Source of the DNA: a virus | DNA: 64,000 nt | Virus record (IMG/VR): IMGVR_UViG_3300046005_001513 | Location: 1-64,000 of that record | Strand: one strand, 5' to 3' | Shown here: positions 14,055 through 20,865 of the stretch, in pieces | Layout of the letters: the number at the start of each line of letters is the position of its first letter | Position numbering within the stretch: position 1 is the first letter of the stretch | Translations under genes and position numbers: made by a program | The notes under the pieces: model-generated | Told to the model about the DNA's origin: nothing | Seen by the model: the letters and a program-made list of their open reading frames with translations, nothing else | Database searches by the model: none

Positions 14055-14447
14055 ATGAACAAAGAAAAGATTACAAGTTTGGTTGATTTTGTATTAGACC
14101 AACACAGAAAAGGAAATCATTTAAGAACTGAAGTTACAAAGTGGTTTGAGGAAAACCCAATCGAGCCAGTTCTTGTGGGACTTTCACAAGAACAAGTAAC
14201 AGGCTTAACTGCAAAGCTGCTTGAACTAACTGATGATTGCGGCGTGCTGATAGGGGAAGCACCAGTTAGGAATTGCATTCTAAGGCTTTTAGCTTCTCAA
14301 GATTTTTCCGAACTAAGTTACAAGAACTTGGATAAGAAGGATGCTGAGATTAGGGCATTACAAGCGGCAAATAAAGTCCATGTACAAACACATATTGAAC
14401 TAAGCAAAGAGCTTGAACGATTAAATTCATTTATGAGGAAATTATGA
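14055..14447 (+). CDS. WFEEN-repeat protein (130 aa)
   Basis: ATG 14055 after GGGAG. The N-terminal unit ITSLVDFVLDQHRKGNHL...VTKWFEENP followed by VLVGLSQEQV is repeated in related form in the next gene. C-terminal coiled-coil tail. A phage accessory family of unknown function, apparently spread by duplication. Confidence 0.55.
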   Translation: MNKEKITSLVDFVLDQHRKGNHLRTEVTKWFEENPIEPVLVGLSQEQVTGLTAKLLELTDDCGVLIGEAPVRNCILRLLASQDFSELSYKNLDKKDAEIRALQAANKVHVQTHIELSKELERLNSFMRKL

Positions 14448-15136
14448 TGAACGAAGAACAAATTAGTGATTTAGCGAATTACATCTGGGAAGGCGGGTTG
14501 CACCTTGCTGACATTAAGGGTTCAGTTGAACAGTGGTTCGAGGAAAACCAACAACCCGCAATGCTAAGTTCAAAAGACCTGTACAACTTGGCGGATTTCA
14601 TAAGATGCAGATACGAGTTGGATTACAGTAATCAGTACATCCAAGACGATTTGGAAACATGGTTTGGTGAAGGTATGAAGCAAGAACCCACAGTCGTTGG
14701 GCTTAGTGATGAGCAAGCAAAGAGCTTTATTAAATACTGGATGAATGATAATAGGGACGAAACAACGTGTTACAAAGAATGGGTTAAAACCCAAACATTC
14801 ACACAGTCACAGCAATTTACACCTGACTGGTCAAAAATACCAGATGATTCAGCTATTGACGGATGCAAAATTGATTTAGTTTGGACTTGCTGCGGAGGGT
14901 TGATTGAAAGAGAAACTTTGGCAAAGTTTGAACGCCCTAAGCCACCAGCACCGAAAGTTGGGCAGGTTTGGATGCACAAACGAAAAGGTACAGAGTACGA
15001 AGTTTTGGGTTTTACGAGAACTGATGTTAATGGGCAATGGTCAGATTATGTCAGATACGAAGAAGTGAATGGGAATGCTGAATACAGCAGATTAGTTGAT
15101 GTTTTCCTTACTAAATTTGAACAGGTGCAAGCATGA
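14444..15136 (+). CDS. WFEEN-repeat protein with C-terminal barrel domain (230 aa)
   Basis: ATGA overlap with the previous gene. Two copies of the helical unit (ISDLANYIWEGG...WFEENQ and LYNLADFIRCRY...WFGEG), then VVGLSDEQA as in the preceding protein. Residues about 165-230 (PKVGQVWMHKRKGTEYEVLG...) resemble a small beta domain common in phage proteins. Function unknown. Confidence 0.55.
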   Translation: MMNEEQISDLANYIWEGGLHLADIKGSVEQWFEENQQPAMLSSKDLYNLADFIRCRYELDYSNQYIQDDLETWFGEGMKQEPTVVGLSDEQAKSFIKYWMNDNRDETTCYKEWVKTQTFTQSQQFTPDWSKIPDDSAIDGCKIDLVWTCCGGLIERETLAKFERPKPPAPKVGQVWMHKRKGTEYEVLGFTRTDVNGQWSDYVRYEEVNGNAEYSRLVDVFLTKFEQVQA

Positions 15137-15483
15137 TTCAAGTAGGTAAAACGTACAGAACATTTGGTGGTCAGAATGTACAGATTATGACCATGACAAC
15201 TACTGCTACGGATATTGTGTTCACAGGCGATAACGGTGTTGGGTATGACAGGTTTGGCAGAACCGAGCGTGGGCATGATTTGAGTTTAATCGTCATTGAG
15301 GTTCATCCTGCTTATCCTGACAAACAACTGACGGAAAACGAGCGCGAATTACTTCAAACCTTGAAAGATTTAACCGAAGATTTTGGACTTCGTTCAGTAG
15401 GGTTAGACACTACCGACACTCGGTACAGGAAAGCGAAGGATGTAATTGCTAAGTTCAACCGCGTGGGAGAATTGCATGACTGA
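15133..15483 (+). CDS. Unknown protein (116 aa)
   Basis: ATGA overlap. N-terminal VGKTYRTFGGQNVQIMTM resembles the opening of the protein at 10449; C-terminal helical region. It ends FNRVGELHD, similar to the end of the next protein (FNRVGGSK), which hints at duplicated gene junctions. Confidence 0.55.
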   Translation: MIQVGKTYRTFGGQNVQIMTMTTTATDIVFTGDNGVGYDRFGRTERGHDLSLIVIEVHPAYPDKQLTENERELLQTLKDLTEDFGLRSVGLDTTDTRYRKAKDVIAKFNRVGELHD

Positions 15484-15757
15484 TTTAGTTAGAGAAGAAG
15501 ACGGTTCAATCCGTTGGTGTGACAAAAACATTGCCAAACTTGGTTACTGGTGGACTGTAAAGCATTATTACCGTGTTGAGTATTTCGTTGAAACATTGAC
15601 TGAGTGTTGTGAATACATTTGGCAAGGACTACAAGCAACATTGGCAGTAGTAATCCTGCCCGTATTACCACTGATACTAGCGAACACAAAGCTCAAAGAA
15701 GCTAAAGAAAATGTTGAGTATGAAAGAGTGTTCAACCGCGTGGGAGGTTCAAAATGA
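15476..15757 (+). CDS. Small membrane protein (93 aa)
   Basis: ATG 15476 overlaps the previous gene by 8 bp. A hydrophobic segment near residues 48-68 (LQATLAVVILPVLPLILAN) is a likely membrane helix, with a charged C-terminal tail. Function unknown. Confidence 0.5.
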   Translation: MTDLVREEDGSIRWCDKNIAKLGYWWTVKHYYRVEYFVETLTECCEYIWQGLQATLAVVILPVLPLILANTKLKEAKENVEYERVFNRVGGSK

Positions 15758-16032
15758 CAATTAGACACACACCAGCACCTTGGCACTGCTACACAAAAGG
15801 TTCTGACATTTATGTTGAGGATGCAAAAGAACACGGAATCGCAAACATTAGACGTAATTTCGATTTACCGTTCAATGAGAAAATGGCAAATGCGTATTTA
15901 ATCACTGCTGCACCTGATTTGCTTGTGTCTTTGATTGCATTACTAAATGAAGATATGACTGAGCTTGAAATAGCATACTGGTATGAAAAAGCCCGTGCTG
16001 CAATCGCTAAAGCAACAGGAGACATCACATGA
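15754..16032 (+). CDS. Conserved phage protein with APW and AAPDLL motifs (92 aa)
   Basis: ATGA overlap. HTPAPWHCY at the start and NAYLITAAPDLLVSLIALLN match a widespread small phage protein of unknown function. Helical C-terminus. Confidence 0.65.
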   Translation: MTIRHTPAPWHCYTKGSDIYVEDAKEHGIANIRRNFDLPFNEKMANAYLITAAPDLLVSLIALLNEDMTELEIAYWYEKARAAIAKATGDIT

Positions 16033-16184
16033 GAACCACAATCTACATGGCAGGCATAGGCATCGGTGTGATGTTTGCTGATGTGTCAAATGGCACAAGT
16101 AATTTGGGGCTTCTAGCTACGATAATGTTCATCTTGTTGGGATCAGGGGCTATAGCATATGACGTAACGGAGGATGTAAAATGA
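16029..16184 (+). CDS. 51-aa membrane protein
   Basis: ATGA overlap both ends. MRTTIYMAGIGIGVMFADVS and then LGLLATIMFILLGSGAIAY indicate one or two membrane segments. Function unknown. Confidence 0.45.
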   Translation: MRTTIYMAGIGIGVMFADVSNGTSNLGLLATIMFILLGSGAIAYDVTEDVK

Positions 16185-16276
16185 TCCCTCATAGCAGAAG
16201 AATGTTACGCAAATTCCCATCGCCAAAAGATGATTGGGATATTACCAAGATACTAAAGTCGTTGAGGGGTGAGTGA
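16181..16276 (+). CDS. 31-aa basic peptide
   Basis: ATGA overlap with the previous gene, GGAGG upstream, and a stop overlapping the next start. Product MIPHSRRMLRKFPSPKDDWD plus ITKILKSLRGE. Supported mainly by perfect coupling to neighbours. Confidence 0.4.
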   Translation: MIPHSRRMLRKFPSPKDDWDITKILKSLRGE

Positions 16277-16455
16277 TGGAAGATTTAATCAAAGTGTGGC
16301 TTCACGATCTTAATGTCTTAAAAGAAAAACTTTACGACATAGGGGATAAGAGTGATTCATTACAGTACAACTTGTTAAGCACTGAGGCATTGACTTTGGC
16401 AACGTGTATACTGGGGTTGCAACAACAAATTATTAACAATAACGGAGAGAATTAA
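16276..16455 (+). CDS. Unknown small helical protein (59 aa)
   Basis: Chosen start ATG 16276, overlapping the previous stop, with GAGGGG upstream. Helical, amphipathic product (MEDLIKVWLHDLNVLKEKLY...). Precedes nrdA by one base. Confidence 0.5.
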   Translation: MEDLIKVWLHDLNVLKEKLYDIGDKSDSLQYNLLSTEALTLATCILGLQQQIINNNGEN

Positions 16456-16456
16456 G

Positions 16457-18679
16457 ATGCACGTATTAAAGCGTAATGGGCAGTTAGAAAAGTTAGACAT
16501 TGGTAAGATTCATCAAGCGGTAGAGTTTGCGAGTAAAGGGCTTGATGTATCGTTATCTGAGATTGAGACGGGCGCACACATTCAATTCTTTGATGGGATT
16601 AAAACGTCACAGATTCACACAGCGATTGTGAATAGTGCGGCGAGTATGATTGACGTGGGTAAGACAGATTACGAGTTCGCTGCGGCACGTTTATTGTTAC
16701 AACAGGTTTACAAAGAAGTAACGAAAAGTAACGAATATCCAACGCTTTCTAATTACATTTCAAAAGCAATTGAGCTTGGAAAGATCAAACCAGAAATGCA
16801 ATCGTTTGATTTAGAAGTATTAAATTCAGCGATTGATGTCTCACGAGATATGTTATTCAAGTATTTGGGTATGCAAACGGTTTATGATCGTTATCTAATC
16901 AGATCGGAAGGCAAGCCTATTGAAATGCCTCAGCATTTTTGGATGCGTGTTGCGATGGGGATTGCGTTAAATGAGCCTGTTGAAACCCGTACAAAGCATG
17001 CGATGGACTTTTACGAGGTACTGTCTAAGTTTGAGTTTGTTAGTTCTACCCCAACGCTTTTCAATTCTGGCACGCTCTTTTCACAGATGTCATCATGTTT
17101 TGTGACTACGACTGATGACTCAATTTGGGAGGAGCAAGAGGGTGTGAATTTTGGCAAGGGTATCATGGCAACGATGGTAGAGTGTGGTTTGTACTCAAAG
17201 TTTGCGGGTGGTATTGGTACAGATTTTACCAGAGTTCGCTGTGCTGGAAGTGAAATCAAAACTACGGATGGCATTAGTTCGGGTGTTATTCCGTATTTGA
17301 AAGTGTTTAATGATACAGCGGTAGCTATAAATCAAAGCGGGAAACGAAATGGAAGTTTTGCTGCTTACCTTGAGCCTTGGCATGGTGACGTTGAGCGTTT
17401 TATCAATTTGAAAAAGCCACAGGGTGATGAGCGTTTAAGAGCGCGTGAAATTTTTCCGTACTTGTGGATCAATGATCTGTTCATGGAAAGAGTACGGGAA
17501 AAAGGTAAGTGGTCGCTTTTCTGCTCACATCGTAATCCTGAATTATGCGAGACATTTGGTGACGAGTTTAGACAAGCGTATTTAGCCGCAGAAGAGCGTG
17601 GTGACGCGGTTAAAGTTATTGAAGCTATGGAGTTATGGAAAAGCGTTATTACAGCGTTAGTTGAGTCAGGAGCGCCGTTAATCACGTTCAAAGATGAACA
17701 CAATCGCCGCAACCCACAGAGCCATGTTGGTGTGATTCGTAGCTCTAACTTATGTTCAGAAATCTCGTTAAACACTAGTGACACAGAGTCAGCTGTGTGT
17801 AATTTAGGCTCAGTCAATGTGTCGGTAGTACGACCTGAAGACTTCTCACGTGTCATTCCGATTGCGATGAGAATGCTTGATAACGTGATTGATTTGAATT
17901 TTTACCCAACTGAAAAAGCAAGACGTTCAAACTTGAAACATCGTCCAGTAGGATTGGGTTTAATGGGTTGGACGGATTATTTGGTAGGAAAAGGTATTGA
18001 TTGGGAATCGTTGGAACATCTGAGAGAAACGGATAAAGTATTCGAGTTGTACTCTTACTGGGCGATTCGTTCATCGATGCAACTTGCAATAGAAAAAGGT
18101 GCGTATGATTCGTTCATCGGGTCTTCATGGCATAATGGAATACTACCGATTGACACTGCAAGGGCGTTACCTGAAGAATGGTTATCGGATGGAATTTGTC
18201 AGTGGAATGAATTACGCAAGGCAGTCAAGCAATACGGAATGAGAAATTCAAACTGTATGGCTATTGCGCCGACTGCGACGATAGCAAACATCGTTGGTAC
18301 AACGCCTTGTATCGAACCGATTTACAAGCAGGTATTTGTCAAAGAAAACAAATCTGGCAAGTTCAAAGTTGTGGATCCAGCGATGCGTCACAACCGTCCT
18401 GAATTGTGTAAAACATCGTTTGATATTGACCAGACATGGTTGATTAAGGCGGCTGCAGTAAGACAGAGATGGATTGATCAAGCTCAGTCGGTTAATTTAT
18501 TCAAGAAAGCAAATGTGAAAGGTAACGTAATTTCTGAGTGGTATTTCTTGGCTTGGGAATTAGGATTGAAATCAACGTATTACTTGAAGCAACAGATTTC
18601 AGAGTTATCACACAATGATGTTATCGAGCCAGTGTTATTATGCTCGATTGATAATCCTGAATGTACAGCATGTGAGTAA
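16457..18679 (+). CDS. nrdA: Ribonucleotide reductase class I alpha subunit
   Basis: 740 residues, typical for NrdA. Residues 1-95 form an ATP-cone (MHVLKRNGQLEKLDIGKIHQ...). Active-site residues can be placed: C214 in SSCFVTT, N431-x-C433-x-E435 in NLCSEIS, and C448 in VCNLGS, the second redox cysteine. C-terminal CTACE supplies the cysteine pair that is re-reduced by thioredoxin or glutaredoxin. The enzyme reduces ribonucleoside diphosphates to deoxy forms with NrdB. nrdB lies 21 kb away at 39649 in the same orientation, an unusual separation. ATG 16457 with GGAGAG upstream. Confidence 0.95.
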   Translation: MHVLKRNGQLEKLDIGKIHQAVEFASKGLDVSLSEIETGAHIQFFDGIKTSQIHTAIVNSAASMIDVGKTDYEFAAARLLLQQVYKEVTKSNEYPTLSNYISKAIELGKIKPEMQSFDLEVLNSAIDVSRDMLFKYLGMQTVYDRYLIRSEGKPIEMPQHFWMRVAMGIALNEPVETRTKHAMDFYEVLSKFEFVSSTPTLFNSGTLFSQMSSCFVTTTDDSIWEEQEGVNFGKGIMATMVECGLYSKFAGGIGTDFTRVRCAGSEIKTTDGISSGVIPYLKVFNDTAVAINQSGKRNGSFAAYLEPWHGDVERFINLKKPQGDERLRAREIFPYLWINDLFMERVREKGKWSLFCSHRNPELCETFGDEFRQAYLAAEERGDAVKVIEAMELWKSVITALVESGAPLITFKDEHNRRNPQSHVGVIRSSNLCSEISLNTSDTESAVCNLGSVNVSVVRPEDFSRVIPIAMRMLDNVIDLNFYPTEKARRSNLKHRPVGLGLMGWTDYLVGKGIDWESLEHLRETDKVFELYSYWAIRSSMQLAIEKGAYDSFIGSSWHNGILPIDTARALPEEWLSDGICQWNELRKAVKQYGMRNSNCMAIAPTATIANIVGTTPCIEPIYKQVFVKENKSGKFKVVDPAMRHNRPELCKTSFDIDQTWLIKAAAVRQRWIDQAQSVNLFKKANVKGNVISEWYFLAWELGLKSTYYLKQQISELSHNDVIEPVLLCSIDNPECTACE

Positions 18680-18687
18680 GTAAACTA

Positions 18688-18707
18688 GAGCCACATTCGT
18701 GTGGCTC
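18688..18707 (+). terminator. Hairpin after nrdA
   Basis: GAGCCACA (18688-18695) pairs with TGTGGCTC (18700-18707) around a UUCG tetraloop, followed by ATTTC. Very stable stem but a poor U-run; it may act as a transcript stabiliser or partial terminator. Confidence 0.55.
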
Positions 18708-18726
18708 ATTTCAAAAGGAGCTAGGA

Positions 18727-19089
18727 ATGACAGATTACGAGTTATTTTTGCAGGAGATGGGATTAAGTGAAGCTCAAGCAGAAAAGATCAAACAGAATCC
18801 GAAAGATCAAGTTGGAATGCCCCATGATGCGTTAGTAGTGGTAAGTGAGTCTAGCATATCGGGGATGGGCATATTTGTTAAGAAGGATGTGTACGCTGGA
18901 ACGACATTATCAGCGGTTAGGGTGTGTGGATTTCGTACAGCAGCAGGGGCATATGTTAATCATGACGCAAAACCGAATGCGTTGATGGTAAAAGACAATG
19001 CAGGTAATATAAATTTAGTTGCGATAACTGACATTAAGAGTGGTGTTGAAGCAACTGTGTGCTATCGGCAATCAATGAGGTTAAGATGA
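18727..19089 (+). CDS. SET-domain protein (120 aa)
   Basis: ATG 18727 after AAGGAG. After a helical 30-residue start come the SET signatures in order: SSISGMGIFVKKDVYAGTTL, GAYVNHDAKPNA (the NHxxxPN motif that builds the AdoMet pocket) and ITDIKSGVEATVCY. SET enzymes methylate protein lysines using S-adenosylmethionine. The substrate here is unknown; a host chromatin or transcription protein, or a phage protein, are options. Compact SET proteins are uncommon in phages. Follows nrdA in the same operon. Confidence 0.7.
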   Translation: MTDYELFLQEMGLSEAQAEKIKQNPKDQVGMPHDALVVVSESSISGMGIFVKKDVYAGTTLSAVRVCGFRTAAGAYVNHDAKPNALMVKDNAGNINLVAITDIKSGVEATVCYRQSMRLR

Positions 19090-19292
19090 CAGAAATTTTT
19101 TGCACAAGTTTTAATTGCTTGAAAAGGCATCAATGTAAAAAAGCTCTTCCAATCGAAGAGTTTAAATTAGCAAAGCCGTACTTGCATACTAACGGCTATT
19201 GTACTGGTTTTGTACCTGTAACTGAGGAGTGTGTAGTCACGAGGAGTTGGCTAGACCGTTTAATTGATTTAGACTGGCAATTTTGTAAGTAA
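19086..19292 (+). CDS. Cysteine-rich unknown protein (68 aa)
   Basis: ATGA overlap with the SET gene. MTEIFCTSFNCLKRHQCKKA and a total of about seven cysteines suggest metal binding. Probably co-translated with the SET protein. Function unknown. Confidence 0.55.
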   Translation: MTEIFCTSFNCLKRHQCKKALPIEEFKLAKPYLHTNGYCTGFVPVTEECVVTRSWLDRLIDLDWQFCK

Positions 19293-19306
19293 ATTTGGAG
19301 TTAAAA

Positions 19307-19798
19307 ATGAGTAATATCAAACAGTTTCCGACTAAAAAGAAGGAACTAGTAGAAGTTAAAGCCGTACCGAGTTACACGAATGGGTATTGGCATGAAGAAA
19401 CGAGACCGTCAGACAAGGAGTTTGACAAAGGATATAAATTCTTACGATCTCATGATTATCGGGGGTCATTTGCAAGTTTGCCTGATAAGCCTGCAAGCGG
19501 GTGTAAGACAAAAGAAGAGATTTATAACACAGTAATTCCGATATACGATTTGGTTAAAGCGGCGGTTTTCATCCACGATATTCTTGACGATTCAGAAGCA
19601 AGTGAGTATTTATTGGGAAGATTCAAGCATTACTATGACAGACATGTCGTATTCATAAATTTAAAATGCCTGCCTGATGAGTATATCGGGTTTATTGTTT
19701 TTATCGGGGAAGAGTTAAAAACAATGCTTTCAATGGGTCAGCATCCTGCTTCAAAAATCCTATGGAGATATGAACACTTGCAAACCTGCTGGAAATAG
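19307..19798 (+). CDS. Unknown protein (163 aa)
   Basis: ATG 19307 after TTGGAG. Basic N-terminus (MSNIKQFPTKKKELVEVKAV), helical C-terminal half (YDLVKAAVFIHDILDDSEAS...). Nothing recognised. A terminator follows. Confidence 0.6.
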   Translation: MSNIKQFPTKKKELVEVKAVPSYTNGYWHEETRPSDKEFDKGYKFLRSHDYRGSFASLPDKPASGCKTKEEIYNTVIPIYDLVKAAVFIHDILDDSEASEYLLGRFKHYYDRHVVFINLKCLPDEYIGFIVFIGEELKTMLSMGQHPASKILWRYEHLQTCWK

Positions 19799-19810
19799 TT
19801 TGAAATTACG

Positions 19811-19838
19811 TCCCACATTCTCAGAGTGTGGGATTTTT
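19811..19838 (+). terminator. Rho-independent terminator
   Basis: TCCCACATTC and GAGTGTGGGA form a 10-bp stem (one T-G pair) with loop TCA, followed by five Ts. Canonical intrinsic terminator between the 19307 and 19855 genes. Confidence 0.8.
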
Positions 19839-19854
19839 ATCAATTGGAGGAAAT

Positions 19855-20508
19855 ATGATTAGTTTTTTAAGGGATGACGAAGGATGTCTGATACTTGCAG
19901 GATACACGGAAGATGGCGTTGCGTTGTACACATCAGAATGTCGCAGTTGCCATAAGATTTACAATTTATCAAATACAAAGAAAAGTTTCACTGCAAAATG
20001 CACGTGTGAGCGTGAGGATCGCTTATTAACAATAGGTGGTGTAACAAAGTCGATTACAGATTGGTGCATTGATAATCCAACTGTTTCTGAAAGCAGTGTG
20101 TATCAAAGGTTTCTATCAAGAAAAGCAGGTAAGCTAGAGTTATCTGATGTTGGTGTGCTGTTTGGAAAACGCAAAGAAACGGAGGTCTTGCATGTTGAGC
20201 CTATATCAAAAGCAACGTGGGAAAGGGAGTTAGCGGATGAAATCAACGCACGTATATCAAGCATGCCTCTCATGACTGCGATCATACAAGCGGTAAAATT
20301 GGTAAGTCCTAGGATGTCTTTCGTACAGGAAGTCACTATGGTGTATAAAGAGTTTAGTGCAGCTGGGGTAGACTACACAATTGGTGGAACAACATTGCCT
20401 GAGTTATTCACAATGTATGACAACGACATTGATGCGATCATCATGTTATTACACGGTGAAGGGTTAACCGACACTGAAATTAGTAAATTAGTTAATTTAG
20501 GGGAATGA
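19855..20508 (+). CDS. Unknown protein with zinc-ribbon N-terminus (217 aa)
   Basis: ATG 19855 after GGAGG. ECRSCHKIYN and KCTCERE give a possible zinc ribbon at residues 29-55, followed by a helical region with IGGVTKSITDWCIDNP resembling a homeodomain-like segment of phage HNH/AP2 proteins. It precedes the primase operon. Function unknown; a DNA-binding role is an inference. Confidence 0.55.
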   Translation: MISFLRDDEGCLILAGYTEDGVALYTSECRSCHKIYNLSNTKKSFTAKCTCEREDRLLTIGGVTKSITDWCIDNPTVSESSVYQRFLSRKAGKLELSDVGVLFGKRKETEVLHVEPISKATWERELADEINARISSMPLMTAIIQAVKLVSPRMSFVQEVTMVYKEFSAAGVDYTIGGTTLPELFTMYDNDIDAIIMLLHGEGLTDTEISKLVNLGE

Positions 20509-20509
20509 A

Positions 20510-20863
20510 ATGGTAGGCGTAGTCAAAACAGGAATCAAAGAAAGTGACGTATTGGTTTTATGTGATCCATTTGAAGAAAAGGTGGCAGAAGTTTTTTACA
20601 TAAGAACTTTAACGGATGATAGACAGGTCGTAGTCAGTGACAGCGCAGGAAGGCTTTTCTCGCGTGATGATGGAAAATTGGACATGTGGGTTCACCCTTT
20701 AGTGATGCTTAGATTCCCTGCAGAAAACATGAGTGTAGCAACAAAATTTGGGTATAAAACAAAAGTTGAGTTGCATGTAAATGACAATCACCGCATTCAC
20801 TCAGCTCACAGACTTCGGAACAGCGAGTTGTACCAACAACTTCCAGCCTGGGCGAGGAGTTAA
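20510..20863 (+). CDS. Unknown protein (117 aa)
   Basis: ATG 20510 directly after the previous stop (GGGGAATGAA upstream). Sheet-rich product (MVGVVKTGIKESDVLVLCDP...). Directly precedes the primase-helicase gene, so a replication-associated role is possible but unproven. Confidence 0.55.
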   Translation: MVGVVKTGIKESDVLVLCDPFEEKVAEVFYIRTLTDDRQVVVSDSAGRLFSRDDGKLDMWVHPLVMLRFPAENMSVATKFGYKTKVELHVNDNHRIHSAHRLRNSELYQQLPAWARS

Positions 20864-20865
20864 GC

